DNA from: Ketobacter sp964016105
GTDB lineage: Bacteria > Pseudomonadota > Gammaproteobacteria > Pseudomonadales > Ketobacteraceae
DNA: 64,000 bases
Assembly (NCBI GenBank): GCA_964016105.1
Contig: CAXHEX010000002.1
Location: 1 to 64,000 of the forward strand
Direction of reading: 5' to 3'
Shown: positions 43,159 to 52,667 of the stretch, piece after piece
Position numbering within the stretch: the stretch's first letter is position 1
Layout: each line of letters begins with the position of its first letter
Made by a program: the position numbers and the translations under genes
The notes under the pieces: model-generated
The model's database searches: none
Told to the model about the DNA's origin: nothing
Seen by the model: the letters and a program-made list of their open reading frames with translations, nothing else

Positions 43159-44393
43159 GACCAAAGTGCTCCCAGTGGTACGGCATAGAGATTTTCACCA
43201 AAAGCCGTTGTATGATCGCCATCGTAGAGCAAGATACCCATTTTGAAGCGCTCACCGGCCACACTTTGAAAACGTTTCAAGCCGGTAAAATCTTTGGCAC
43301 TCAACGTCGCAGCTGCTTTGACTTCGATCGCGAAACAGTCGCCTATGGCGTTTTCGATGATCACATCGACCTCCACTTTATCCTTGTCCCGGTAGTGATA
43401 GAAACTCAACGGTTCTTCGATCCATACTGCCTGTTTTCGCAGTTCGTTGTAGACAAAGGATTCCAGCACCAACCCAAAATCACCGGGCTGCTTCAGCAGG
43501 CGTTCCCGGTTCAGGCCACGAACAGCGCACATCATGCCGGTATCAATGGAATGCAGTTTGGGCGTTTTCACCAACCGTTTGTATTCGTTGGAATGCCAGG
43601 CCGGCAATTGCTCCACCAGAAACAACTGCTCCAGCAACGCCATGTATTTTTTAATGGTCAGTCGATCCAGCCCAAGTTTAGCGCCCAGTTCGGTCAGGTT
43701 AACCAGTTTTCCTGCATAAAAGGCGGTGAGTTTGAGTAACTTGGCCATCAAATCGGGGTGATCGATATGGGTCAGATCGCGGATATCCCGCTGGATCAAT
43801 GTACTGACGTACTGTTGATACCAAGCGGTGCTTCGCCGCTCATTGGCACGTTGCAGAGGCTCGGGGAAACACCCCGTAATCAACCGTTGCAGTAGATGAT
43901 CCCGCACACGAATGTCCTGAGCCGAAGGCGCTTCCTGGTTCAGTAGTTTGCTTAAAAAGCTGGGGGGTCGTCCATGGATCTCACATTCGGAAAGCGTTGT
44001 CAGGCGAACCGACTCCATCCGGCCGGCCAGGGAATCCGATAGCCGGGGCAATAACAAGGCATTGGCAGAACCCGTCAGGAGAAAGCGACCTGCCGTGCGT
44101 TGTTCATCCACAGCCTGCTTTATGGAGACGAACAGTTCAGGCAGGCGCTGAACCTCATCGAGCGCAATTCGTTTCGGTGGCAGATTACGGATGAACCCGA
44201 CGGGATCAGCTTGTGCAATTTCGAATTGGGCCTGATCGTCCAGGGTAATGTATTCCCAGTTTTCAGCGCCCATCTCACCAATCAACGCCTTCACCAGAGT
44301 GGTTTTACCGACTTGGCGAGGCCCCATCACAAAGACCACCGGGGTGTCGCTTAGCGCTTCTTTGACATTGATTTCAGAATAACGTGGGTACAT
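43155..44393 (-). CDS. AAA_14 / DUF4143 ATPase coupled to merR
   Basis: 412 aa. The Walker A motif GPRQVGKTTL is at ~24-33 and Walker B-like RIALDEVQRL at ~95. LLTGSAN follows, then a helical/winged middle and the C-terminal DUF4143 nuclease-like domain with VEVDVIIE...FAIEVKAA (PD-(D/E)XK-like). The family is common but its role is unresolved; some members act as stress or defence modules. It ends in a 4-bp overlap with merR, so the merR transcript probably begins upstream of this gene, near the 22-bp iterons at 44406-44493. Confidence 0.85.
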   Translation of the reverse strand: MYPRYSEINVKEALSDTPVVFVMGPRQVGKTTLVKALIGEMGAENWEYITLDDQAQFEIAQADPVGFIRNLPPKRIALDEVQRLPELFVSIKQAVDEQRTAGRFLLTGSANALLLPRLSDSLAGRMESVRLTTLSECEIHGRPPSFLSKLLNQEAPSAQDIRVRDHLLQRLITGCFPEPLQRANERRSTAWYQQYVSTLIQRDIRDLTHIDHPDLMAKLLKLTAFYAGKLVNLTELGAKLGLDRLTIKKYMALLEQLFLVEQLPAWHSNEYKRLVKTPKLHSIDTGMMCAVRGLNRERLLKQPGDFGLVLESFVYNELRKQAVWIEEPLSFYHYRDKDKVEVDVIIENAIGDCFAIEVKAAATLSAKDFTGLKRFQSVAGERFKMGILLYDGDHTTAFGENLYAVPLGALWS

Positions 44394-44405
44394 AAAATAA
44401 GCGCT

Positions 44406-44493
44406 CGGCTAATTGATTGTTGTAATTCGTCTATTCGTTATTTTAATATCGTCTATTCATGAATACAATGCCGTCTAATTGTTAGATACGACA
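44406..44493. repeat. four 22-bp iterons between the ATPase and the Tn3 transposase
   Basis: The core CG(T/G)CTA(A/T)T(T/C) begins at 44406, 44428, 44450 and 44472, exactly 22 bp apart (two helical turns). Most repeats are followed by an AT-rich second half. A possible half-copy CGTCTC lies at 44498. The array lies in the divergent promoter region of the ATPase-merR and tnpA genes. It could be an operator, a transposition enhancer or a resolution site; no resolvase is present. Confidence 0.6.
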
Positions 44494-44574
44494 ATGGCGT
44501 CTCACGAATATAAAAACATCAATAAAAACAACGCTATAGGAGTAGTTGGCGTAACTAAGCCCAAGTGAGAGCCC

Positions 44575-47508
44575 ATGACAGCCAAAGAGCAGTTCTTAAC
44601 CAGCCAGCAGCGATACCAACCGTTAATGCTGCCACAACGATTTTCCGACGAAGAAATGGTTCGCGATTGGACGCTGAGCCGACGCGATTGCCAGGTGGTC
44701 AACAAGTACCGTAAGCAATACCGTCTGGGATTTGCTATCCAACTGTGCGCCATGCGTCTCTATGGCCGGTTTCTTAACCAACTCCATGATCTATCCCCCC
44801 GGGTAATCAGCTACCTGAGCAGTCAACTCGACCTCCCGCCCACGCTAACCGTGGACGTGCCCGAACGGGAGGCGACACTATTGGAGCATCGGAACAACAT
44901 CCTCAAGTATCTGGGCTTTCAACGGTTTGATGACACAGTGGAAGCCGACCTGGATCGCTGGATAGAGGAACACGCCCGTCAGGGGCTGCTGCCGGATGAA
45001 CTTTTTCACCGGGCAGAATGTTACCTGTTGTTGAACCGTATTATGTTGCCCGGACCCTCGACCATCGAACGGCAGATCATCCGTGTTTGTAACCAGGTCC
45101 ACACTCAGCTTTTTGAGCAGGTGTTTGATCAGATGTCCCCTGAACTGCGCGGTGCCATCGACGATCTGTTGCAAACCACGGACGGTAATCAACGAACCTA
45201 CTTCAACCAACTCAAAGAGTATCCACCGGCCGCCAAAATCTCATCGCTGAAACGCTATTTGGAGCGCTATGACAATCTGGTGGCCACCGGCATTAATGAA
45301 TTCGAGGAAAAGGTCATTGATACCGCTTTTCTTCACTACCTGTATCGACTGACCAAGCGCTACAGTGCCAAGGACATGAAACGCTTCAAAGACCACAAGC
45401 GCTATGCCCTGATGGTGTGCTTCCTGTTAGAATCCCGCAAGATCCTGCTGGATAACCTGGTCAAAATGCACGATCAGTACATGACGGAACTGTGCCGACA
45501 AACCAGAAACAGCCACGACAAAAAGCACAAGGAATTCCGCAAACGCCAGAAGAAAGCTATCGACGCCGTGCTCGATACCACGCATGTTTTGCTGGAATGG
45601 CCGGATGAACAGCCGTTGTACAAGAATGACTTATGGCAGCGTATTGACGAGAAACACTTGCTGGCCTCCATTGAGGATCTGCACATTTTTAAACGCCTGG
45701 AAGAACGCGGCTATTGCGATTTGTTGCTGACCCGTTACCCCAGTTTACGAAAGTATTTTTCCGACTTTATACGGTTACCGTTTGAAGTGGCGAAAGGTTC
45801 TGGGCCACTGATAAAAGCCATCCAGTTCGTCCGGCAGTTGGATGACGGCGATCTGAAAAAACTGCCGGAGAATACACCGACTGCGTTCATTCCCCGCGAG
45901 CTGCGTCGCAGCCTTAAAGATCAAACCGGCAACATCAATCGCAATGTTTGGGAAATGGGTCTTGCTCTCGCGATGAAAGATGCGTTGCGTTCCGGCGATT
46001 TGTATTTGCCACAGAGCAAACAGCATGTGTCGTTCTGGGATCTGACCTTGAACGAGCCCAACTGGGATGAAACCAAACACACTGTCTATACCGAGCTACA
46101 GCAGCCTTTGCCGCACGAAGTGCGTTCCGCCATTTCAACCCAGTTCCACGAAGCGGTGTCAGCAGCGCAAAAGCGTTTTGGACTGGATAATTTCGCCGAG
46201 ATACACAATGGCCGGCTGAAACTCAAGCGTGACGACAAGCTGGACGTACCGGATAAAGTCAACCAACTGCAAAAGGTGATCGATGCGCATATGCCCAGCA
46301 TACGCATCGAGCAACTGCTGATGGAGGTGGATCAAATGACGCATTACAGTCGTCACTTTGTCCCTATCCAGCATCACCAGTCACGGCCCAAAAACTTTTA
46401 CAAAAGCCTGATGGCTGCCATTATTTCACAAGCCACAAACCTGGGCGTCGTGTCCATGAGTAACAGCGTCAATGGCGTTACTGTCGATATGCTAAGGCAT
46501 ATCCTGCAATACTATATTCGCGAAGAAACCCTGATCAACGCCAGTGCTGAAATTGTGAATCAACACCATGAGCTGCCGTTGAGTGCGGTGTATGGCTCCG
46601 GTACATTGTCCTCTTCAGATGCGCAACGCTTTAAAATCCGCGCCGACAGCCTGTTGGCTTCATACTATCCCCGCTATTACGGCTACTATGAAAAAGCCAT
46701 CGGGATCTACACCCACGTATCCGATCAATATTCAGTGTTCAGCACCAAGATCATTTCCTGTAGCCCTCGTGAAGCCCTGTATGTTCTGGACGGTCTGCTG
46801 GAAAACAACACGATTCTGAAAATCCGAGAGCACACCACCGATACGCATGGGTATACTGAAATCGTCTTCGCCCTCTGTCATTTGCTCGGCTTCTACTTTA
46901 TGCCACGTATTCGGGATCTGAAGGATCAGCAGCTATACCGTATCGACAAATCCGTCGATTACGGTGACCTCAACCATTTACTCACGAAAACAGCTGATCT
47001 GTCGATCATTGAGGAGCAATGGGAATACATGATGCGGGTGGTCATTTCTCTGAAGCAGAAAACTGCGCCAGCACACGTCATCGTTCAACGGTTGACCAAC
47101 AGTTCACCCTCCGATCGCCTCACCAAGGCCTTTACCAACCTGGGCCGGATCATCAAGACCGAATACATTCTGCGGTACCTGACTGACAAAGAACTGCGCC
47201 AAACTGTCCAGCGGCAACTGAACAAAGGGGAATACCGGCACAAACTGCCGCGCTGGATATTCTTTGCGGACCAGGGGGAATTCACCACAGGGGACTATGA
47301 GGAAATCATGAATAAGGCCAGCAGCCTCAGCTTTCTATCCAATGCCATTCTGTACTGGAACACGATCAAGATAAATGACGTGGTTGAGCAGCTCCGGCAG
47401 CAGGGGGAGGATATCGACGACGAGACCTTATCCCATATCTCGTTACTGCCCTATAAGCATGTGTTGCCCAATGGTACGTATTTTATTGAAGATGAGGGGG
47501 AGGGGTAA
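44575..47508 (+). CDS. tnpA: Tn3-family transposase TnpA (second copy)
   Basis: 977-aa DDE transposase, intact. The N-terminal domain (QYRLGFAIQLCAMRLYGRF) is followed by a helical middle. The catalytic acidic residues are in LSSSDAQRF and HTTDTHGYTEIVFALCHLLGFYFMPRIRDL, with the late Glu in LNKGEYRHKLPRW. It is distant from the copy at 24351. It is followed 8 bp later by a strong hairpin and then by what looks like the right end of the element at 47577. No resolvase gene is adjacent. It is the likely mover of the mer (and perhaps czc) cargo. Confidence 0.92.
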   Translation: MTAKEQFLTSQQRYQPLMLPQRFSDEEMVRDWTLSRRDCQVVNKYRKQYRLGFAIQLCAMRLYGRFLNQLHDLSPRVISYLSSQLDLPPTLTVDVPEREATLLEHRNNILKYLGFQRFDDTVEADLDRWIEEHARQGLLPDELFHRAECYLLLNRIMLPGPSTIERQIIRVCNQVHTQLFEQVFDQMSPELRGAIDDLLQTTDGNQRTYFNQLKEYPPAAKISSLKRYLERYDNLVATGINEFEEKVIDTAFLHYLYRLTKRYSAKDMKRFKDHKRYALMVCFLLESRKILLDNLVKMHDQYMTELCRQTRNSHDKKHKEFRKRQKKAIDAVLDTTHVLLEWPDEQPLYKNDLWQRIDEKHLLASIEDLHIFKRLEERGYCDLLLTRYPSLRKYFSDFIRLPFEVAKGSGPLIKAIQFVRQLDDGDLKKLPENTPTAFIPRELRRSLKDQTGNINRNVWEMGLALAMKDALRSGDLYLPQSKQHVSFWDLTLNEPNWDETKHTVYTELQQPLPHEVRSAISTQFHEAVSAAQKRFGLDNFAEIHNGRLKLKRDDKLDVPDKVNQLQKVIDAHMPSIRIEQLLMEVDQMTHYSRHFVPIQHHQSRPKNFYKSLMAAIISQATNLGVVSMSNSVNGVTVDMLRHILQYYIREETLINASAEIVNQHHELPLSAVYGSGTLSSSDAQRFKIRADSLLASYYPRYYGYYEKAIGIYTHVSDQYSVFSTKIISCSPREALYVLDGLLENNTILKIREHTTDTHGYTEIVFALCHLLGFYFMPRIRDLKDQQLYRIDKSVDYGDLNHLLTKTADLSIIEEQWEYMMRVVISLKQKTAPAHVIVQRLTNSSPSDRLTKAFTNLGRIIKTEYILRYLTDKELRQTVQRQLNKGEYRHKLPRWIFFADQGEFTTGDYEEIMNKASSLSFLSNAILYWNTIKINDVVEQLRQQGEDIDDETLSHISLLPYKHVLPNGTYFIEDEGEG

Positions 47509-47516
47509 TTATTCGG

Positions 47517-47563
47517 AAACCTACGGTTACGCGGAGAGCCTAGGAGTCAAAACCGTAGGTTTT
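47517..47563 (+). terminator. terminator hairpin after tnpA
   Basis: Perfect 12-bp stem AAACCTACGGTT (47517-47528) / AACCGTAGGTTT (47551-47562), loop of 22 nt, ending in TTTT. Part of it may also belong to the transposon's terminal repeat. Confidence 0.65.
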
Positions 47564-47577
47564 CGTTCAAATGCCCC
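47551..47577. mobile_element. probable right end of the Tn3-family element
   Basis: Read outward to inward on the minus strand, the end begins GGGGGCATTTGAACGAAAAC. Many Tn3-family terminal repeats begin with GGGG. Immediately beyond it (47578) the codons of the acyl-CoA dehydrogenase begin. No matching left end or 5-bp target duplication was found by eye; short GGGGGCAT matches at 27508 and 42751 do not extend. Confidence 0.5.
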
Positions 47578-49731
47578 CGCTGGTCCAGCATGGAGCGGGT
47601 ACGCGCCGCCCAGGCCAGCGGATTCGATCAACGCCTGTGGCAAGGGCTTGCGGAAATGGGGGCTTTCTCCATGCGTGTACCCGAAGAGGCTGGTGGTCTG
47701 GGCCTGGGTTTGCTGGATGCCGCCGTATTGATGGAAGAAGTGGGCAGAACACTGGCCTGCGGTCCCATTGCTGAGACTCTAATAGCGACTCGTGTTCTCG
47801 CAATCTTGGCAGCGGATTCTCAAAGCGCTCTAATTGAAAAGGCCACCTTGGGCGAGTCTGTTATCACTATTGCACTGCACGACTTAGCTAAAGTACCTAC
47901 TCAGTGGGTAGCCGGAGCAGCAGCGGCGGATTTCATTGTCGCTCGCAGTGGCGACAAAGTGGTATTGGTTGATAACGCTTCCAATAAAACCTCCACCCCA
48001 GAAGAAAATCTGGCTTCAACGGCGCTAGCGGAAGTGAACTTCAGTAGCGCAAGCCAAACTCCCCTCTCTGAAACCCAAGATGGTATTAACGAATTTGCTA
48101 AGGGTCTGGAAGAATGGAAACTTTTGGTGGCAGCGGCTTTGTCTGGCCTGTCGCGAGAAGCAGTCAAGTTGGCATCGGCCTACGCCTGCGAGCGTGAAGC
48201 ATTTGGTCAACCTATTGGAACATACCAAGCTCTTTCCCATCCACTGGCGGATCGCATTACCGACATCGATGGTGGCAAGTACTGTGTGTGGAAAGCCATT
48301 CATGCCATATCTGAAGGCAAAGACGATGCCGGTGCCCAGATCTCTTTAGTGGCCTGGTGGAATGCCAGAACAGCAACCAAGTCTGTATTGCATTCACTGC
48401 ACGTGTTCGGCGGCTACGGGCTTACCACAGAATATGACATCTATCTCTACAACCTCCGCGCTAAGGACTGGGGCCTCATCATCGGCGATCCAGAGCGACT
48501 GCTGGAAGAAGGTGGTCGACGCCTATATAGCGGAGAAGTTGCTCAGCTTCCTGATGTGGGTGAAGTGCAGATCGATTTTGATTTAGGTGATCAAGCACGA
48601 GAAATGGCGAAAGAACTGGATGAGTTGTTCACCGAGATTCTTACCCCTGAACTGAAAGCCAAAGCGCACTACTCATTCGACGGATTCGATAGAGGTGTTC
48701 ATAAGAAGCTAGCCGAAGCAAAACTTTTGTTTCCCGATTGGCCTGTTGAAGACGGCGGCCGTGCCGCTAAACCCTACGCCATGAATGCCCTTTCTCATAT
48801 TTGGGAAAAGCACGGTTGGAGTCACCACGCGGTGGGCACCACTTCCATGGTGGGCACCATGATTCGCAAGTTTGGTAGCGATGAACTGAAGCGCGACGTA
48901 TTAACCAAAATTGTCTCCGGCGATGCCATTTGCAGCTTGGGTTACTCAGAACCCCACGCAGGTTCCGATGTATTCGCAGCAAAAACCCGCGCAACCCGCG
49001 ATGGAGATGGTTGGCGCATTGATGGCTCCAAAATGTTCACCAGCGGCGCCAACATTGCTCAGTACGTGATTATGCTGACGCGAACCAACACCGAGGTTGC
49101 CAAGCACAAAGGCTTGACCATGTTTATCGTGCCTTTGGATGCGCCTGGCGTTGAGGTGCAACCGGTTTATACGTTCCAGGAAGAGCGTACCAATATCACC
49201 TATTACGAAGGCGTGAAAATACCAGACAGCTATCGTTTGGGTGACGTAGATGGCGGATTAAAAACCATGGCGGCTGGCCTTGAGCTAGAACACGGTGGCG
49301 GCAGCTTTGCTGGCCATCAAAAAGCCATGGTGGATGCAGCAGCTGAGCTGTGTCGAGAAATTCAATACGATGGTAAGCCCTTAATTGAAGACCCCATGGC
49401 GCTTAGACGTCTGGCGAAATCCATGGCTCACTTCTATCTGACCGAAATGATCGCAAGCCGTTCACTGTGGGCTGCTGTAGAAAAAATGCCCAATCTGGGT
49501 TACGGTCCCATGGCGAAAATGTTTTCTTCAGAAAAATTCTTGGAAGACGCGTCCGACCTGTTGGATTTGACTGCACCCTATTCCCTGGCCAATCGTGATG
49601 GCGCAGCGGGCGAACTCAACCTTTGTTATCGTCACTCTCAAGGCACCACCATTTACGGTGGCACCAGCGAGATTCATCGCAGCATGATTGCCGAACGTGC
49701 ATTAGGTCTTCCTCGCAGCCGCGCTAAATAA
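47578..49731 (+). pseudogene. fused two-domain acyl-CoA dehydrogenase, FadE34-like, 5' end removed by the transposon
   Basis: About 717 codons remain open from the transposon edge; the first ATG (47590) gives 713 aa but has no ribosome site. The chain holds two dehydrogenase halves. The first half (~1-330) contains VPEEAGGLGLGLLDAAVLMEE and REAFGQPIGTYQALSHPLAD; the second (~350-713) contains GYSEPHAGSD, FTSGAN and the end YGGTSEIHRSMIAERALGLPR. This length and plan match FadE34/ChsE3 of the cholesterol side-chain pathway. The usual first 30-40 residues are absent. A truncated protein may still be made from a transposon-borne promoter, so loss of function is likely but not proven. Confidence 0.75.
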
Positions 49732-49785
49732 GCGGCTGCGGAAGTAAAATAATATTCACGCAGGATTCACGCAGGAACAGACGCG

Positions 49786-50922
49786 ATGGAATTTGATTGG
49801 AACAACGAGCAAAAAGAATTCCGCACTCAGGTGCGGAATTTTTTGCAAGAGAACCTTCCCGACAATTGGGAAAGCATCGCCCATGGGCCAGGCTCCGCCT
49901 CCCAGAGCGAGTTTTCAAAGCAGTTTTGCGCTAAGTTAGCGGCAGCGGGACTACTGGTACCCCATTGGCCTGAAGAATGGGGTGGTCGAAAAGCGGACGC
50001 TTGGTCGTCTTTCATCTTAGCTGAAGAAATGTGGGCGGCGGGTGAACCCCGCGGTGGCCAGTACATGAACGTGAACTGGATTGGCCCTACCCTGATGATG
50101 TTCGGTACGGAAGAGCAGCAGCAACGTTACATCCCTCCCATGGCCGAAGGTCAAACTATTTGGTGTCAGGGCTTTTCTGAGCCAGAAGCCGGATCGGATT
50201 TGGCTTCACTTCGAACCAAAGCTGAAAAGCAGGGTGACAATTACATCATCAATGGTCAAAAAATCTGGACATCCTATGCCGGAGACGCAGACACCTGCTT
50301 TTTACTGGCAAAGACGGGTTCCGGTAAAAAAGAAATCTCCATCTTCCTTATCCCCATGGATACCCCAGGGATTGAAGTGGTTGAGATTCCCAGTTTAATT
50401 GGTGAAGGCGATATTCACGAAGTTTTCTTTGAGAATGTGTCCGTTCCCGCCAGCGCCATCCTGGGAGAGCCTGGTAAAGGTTGGGACATCGTGCGGAAAG
50501 CGCTTTCCTTGGAGCGTGTGGGCATTCCCCGCTTTGCTCTGGCTTCCCGCATGTTGCACCGTGCTGTGGGTATGCTGAAACAAAGACAGCGTTTCCAGCA
50601 TGGTGCCATCGACCAGGCAGCCCGTGCGGAAGCGGCCTGCGAAGCAGCACGTCTGTTCAGCTACGAAATCATTGATCAGCGCCATAAAAATATTCCCACT
50701 GGCGCAGAAGCCAACGTGGCCCGGGTGGCTACGGTTCACGCAGAACGACAGGTGGCGGAGTTTGTGGTTGAGCACCTACCAGAAGTACTGGCGGGCGGTG
50801 ATCCATTGTTATTGGCCCACCATCAGCGCGGTATTGTAGCCGGAATCGCATCTGGAGCTGCTGAAATTCAATTGAATCTCATCGCCACTCAACTATTGCA
50901 ACTACCCAGGGAGCCACGTTAA
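49786..50922 (+). CDS. acyl-CoA dehydrogenase, FadE29-like subunit
   Basis: 378 aa with all three dehydrogenase domains. It starts MEFDWNNEQKEFRTQVRNFLQENLP and has WCQGFSEPEAGSDLASL (flavin/substrate) and IWTSYAGDADTCFLL. A Glu in SLERVGIPRFALASR could be the base in the helix-G position. The C-terminus LLLAHHQRGIVAGIASGAAEIQLNLIATQLL replaces the usual catalytic YEGT motif. Its stop overlaps the next ATG (TAATG), so it is translationally coupled to the shorter partner. This paired arrangement is that of alpha2beta2 FadE28-FadE29 enzymes on steroid side chains. Confidence 0.87.
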   Translation: MEFDWNNEQKEFRTQVRNFLQENLPDNWESIAHGPGSASQSEFSKQFCAKLAAAGLLVPHWPEEWGGRKADAWSSFILAEEMWAAGEPRGGQYMNVNWIGPTLMMFGTEEQQQRYIPPMAEGQTIWCQGFSEPEAGSDLASLRTKAEKQGDNYIINGQKIWTSYAGDADTCFLLAKTGSGKKEISIFLIPMDTPGIEVVEIPSLIGEGDIHEVFFENVSVPASAILGEPGKGWDIVRKALSLERVGIPRFALASRMLHRAVGMLKQRQRFQHGAIDQAARAEAACEAARLFSYEIIDQRHKNIPTGAEANVARVATVHAERQVAEFVVEHLPEVLAGGDPLLLAHHQRGIVAGIASGAAEIQLNLIATQLLQLPREPR

Positions 50923-51824
50923 TGGATTTTGCATTAAACCCAGATCAAGTTGCATTGAGCAGCGCTTTAGATAAATTAGCTTCCCGCTTTCAAAGCCCAC
51001 CGACGGACTTTCGCGAGTTTGTTTTGAATGACGAGGAAATTACCAAAGAACTGGAAATGGGTGGCTTTTTTGAAGCGGCATCCATACCAGAGTTGGGCCC
51101 GGTTTCCGCTGCGGTGGTCACCGAGGGGCTGGCAAAGCTGCCCTACTCTGCCGAAGTGGCTCTCTCCATGCTGGTGGCACCCCAACTGGAAGGCGACTGG
51201 CCTCGCCCTTTTGCGGTGGTAGAACAAGGTCGCCCTGGCCGGTTTGTGGCGCAAGCTGGCACTCTAATCATACTGGACGGCGACAAAGTGGGTTTGTACA
51301 GCCCTAAAAGCGGTGAAGTGGAATCCGTTGATTCTATCTTTGCCTACCCCATGGGCAAATTGACTATCGAGCCCGAATACACGGCGCTTTCAGAGTCTCA
51401 AGCGGCCAACGTGAAAAAGTGGCTACGAGTAGCTTTAGCGGCTGAATCCGCGGGCCTGCTGCAAGCAGCCTTAGACGCAGCCATTGAGCACCTGTCCATA
51501 AGAAAGCAATTTAAGCGCCCTCTTGGGAGCTTCCAAGCAGTGCAGCACCGCATGGCCGAATGCACAGTGTTAGCTCGAGGTGTGCGGTTGTTGGCCTTGA
51601 GAGCCGCATGGAGCGGAGACGACGGCGATGCAGCATTGGCGGCTATGCATGCTCAGGATAGTGCTACCCAAGTGGCCTACGACTTACACCAGTTTATGGG
51701 CGCCATGGGCATGACATTGGAGTTCCCTCTGCACCTTTGGACTTATCGATTAAAAGCATTACTGTCAGAATTAAACGGTCGCAGTGGTCAAGCTCAGGCT
51801 GTGGCACAATACCGTTTCAGCTAA
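50922..51824 (+). CDS. short acyl-CoA dehydrogenase-like subunit, FadE28-like
   Basis: 300 aa, shorter than a complete dehydrogenase (about 380). The N-terminal and middle domains are reduced, and the C-terminal helical domain is recognisable (LRVALAAESAGLLQAALDAAIEHLSIRKQFKRPLGSFQAVQHRMAEC, then HQFMGAMGMTLEFPLHLWTYRLKALL). The key FAD-site segment is incomplete, as in partner subunits of heteromeric dehydrogenases. Its start is coupled (TAATG) to the FadE29-like gene. It probably forms one active site jointly with it. Confidence 0.85.
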   Translation: MDFALNPDQVALSSALDKLASRFQSPPTDFREFVLNDEEITKELEMGGFFEAASIPELGPVSAAVVTEGLAKLPYSAEVALSMLVAPQLEGDWPRPFAVVEQGRPGRFVAQAGTLIILDGDKVGLYSPKSGEVESVDSIFAYPMGKLTIEPEYTALSESQAANVKKWLRVALAAESAGLLQAALDAAIEHLSIRKQFKRPLGSFQAVQHRMAECTVLARGVRLLALRAAWSGDDGDAALAAMHAQDSATQVAYDLHQFMGAMGMTLEFPLHLWTYRLKALLSELNGRSGQAQAVAQYRFS

Positions 51825-51841
51825 TAAAAAAAGAGAGACTT

Positions 51842-52657
51842 ATGTCAGAGCAAGCACCTGTTCGTCAATACGAGTATCTGAGTCTGGAGCGCGCTGGTCG
51901 CTTACTTACTATCACCATCAATCGACCGGATTTGATGAATGCAGTGAACCTTAAAATGCTGCAGGAAATGTCTGAAGTATTTGTTTATGCTGCTGCAGAC
52001 CCGGACTCCGATGTGGTGGTGTTAACCGGGGCCGGTCGCGCGTTTTCCGCAGGCGGTGATCTGGAACACATTGCCGGCAATGCCGAGCGTCCAGAGCAAT
52101 TTGAGTACGAAGCTCGTCTTGCCAAGCAGATCGTGTTTTCCATGTTGGATCTCGACAAACCGCTGATCTGTCGCATGAACGGACACGCGGTGGGCTTAGG
52201 CGCCACCCTGGCGCTCATGTGCGATGTGGTTTTTGCTGCCGACAATGCTAAAATTGGCGATCCACACGTGGCTTTGGGCCTGGTGGCTGGAGACGGCGGT
52301 GCTGCTATTTGGCCGCAACGGATTGGTTTTGGTCGCGCAAAGGAGTACCTGCTTACGGGTGAGTTGCTCACCGCTGCAAAGGCAGAAAAGATCGGTTTAA
52401 TCAATCATTGCGTACCCGCAGCAGAACTGGACCAGGTGGTCAACGAGTTTTGTGAGCGCATGCTAAAAGGTGCGCAAAAAGCCATCCGCTGGACAAAAGT
52501 CCTGGTGAATATTGAGCTTAAGCGCGTTGTGCATTCCCTGTTGGATACGGGCTTGGCCTACGAAGGCCTCAGTGCCCATTCGGCGGACCATAAAGAAGGT
52601 GTAAAAGCCCTACAAGAAAAGCGAAAAGCGGTTTTCGGTCAAGATCGCGACGCGTAG
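51842..52657 (+). CDS. enoyl-CoA hydratase/isomerase family protein
   Basis: 271 aa crotonase-fold enzyme. The start is the ATG at 51842 with GAGAG upstream; the longer frame overlaps the previous gene. The oxyanion-hole segments are GAGRAFSAGGDLEHI and NGHAVGLGATLALMCD. One of the usual glutamates of hydratases is replaced in the second helix (DPHVALGLVAGDGGAAIWPQRIG keeps only an Asp), so hydratase versus isomerase activity is open. It lies 17 bp behind the FadE28-like gene in the same operon and would handle the enoyl-CoA it produces. Confidence 0.87.
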   Translation: MSEQAPVRQYEYLSLERAGRLLTITINRPDLMNAVNLKMLQEMSEVFVYAAADPDSDVVVLTGAGRAFSAGGDLEHIAGNAERPEQFEYEARLAKQIVFSMLDLDKPLICRMNGHAVGLGATLALMCDVVFAADNAKIGDPHVALGLVAGDGGAAIWPQRIGFGRAKEYLLTGELLTAAKAEKIGLINHCVPAAELDQVVNEFCERMLKGAQKAIRWTKVLVNIELKRVVHSLLDTGLAYEGLSAHSADHKEGVKALQEKRKAVFGQDRDA

Positions 52658-52667
52658 ATAAGGTGTT

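Noticed and set aside
44406..44493. CRISPR array
   Set aside because: The 22-bp units have no separate conserved repeat and unique spacer of CRISPR length, and no cas genes are present.
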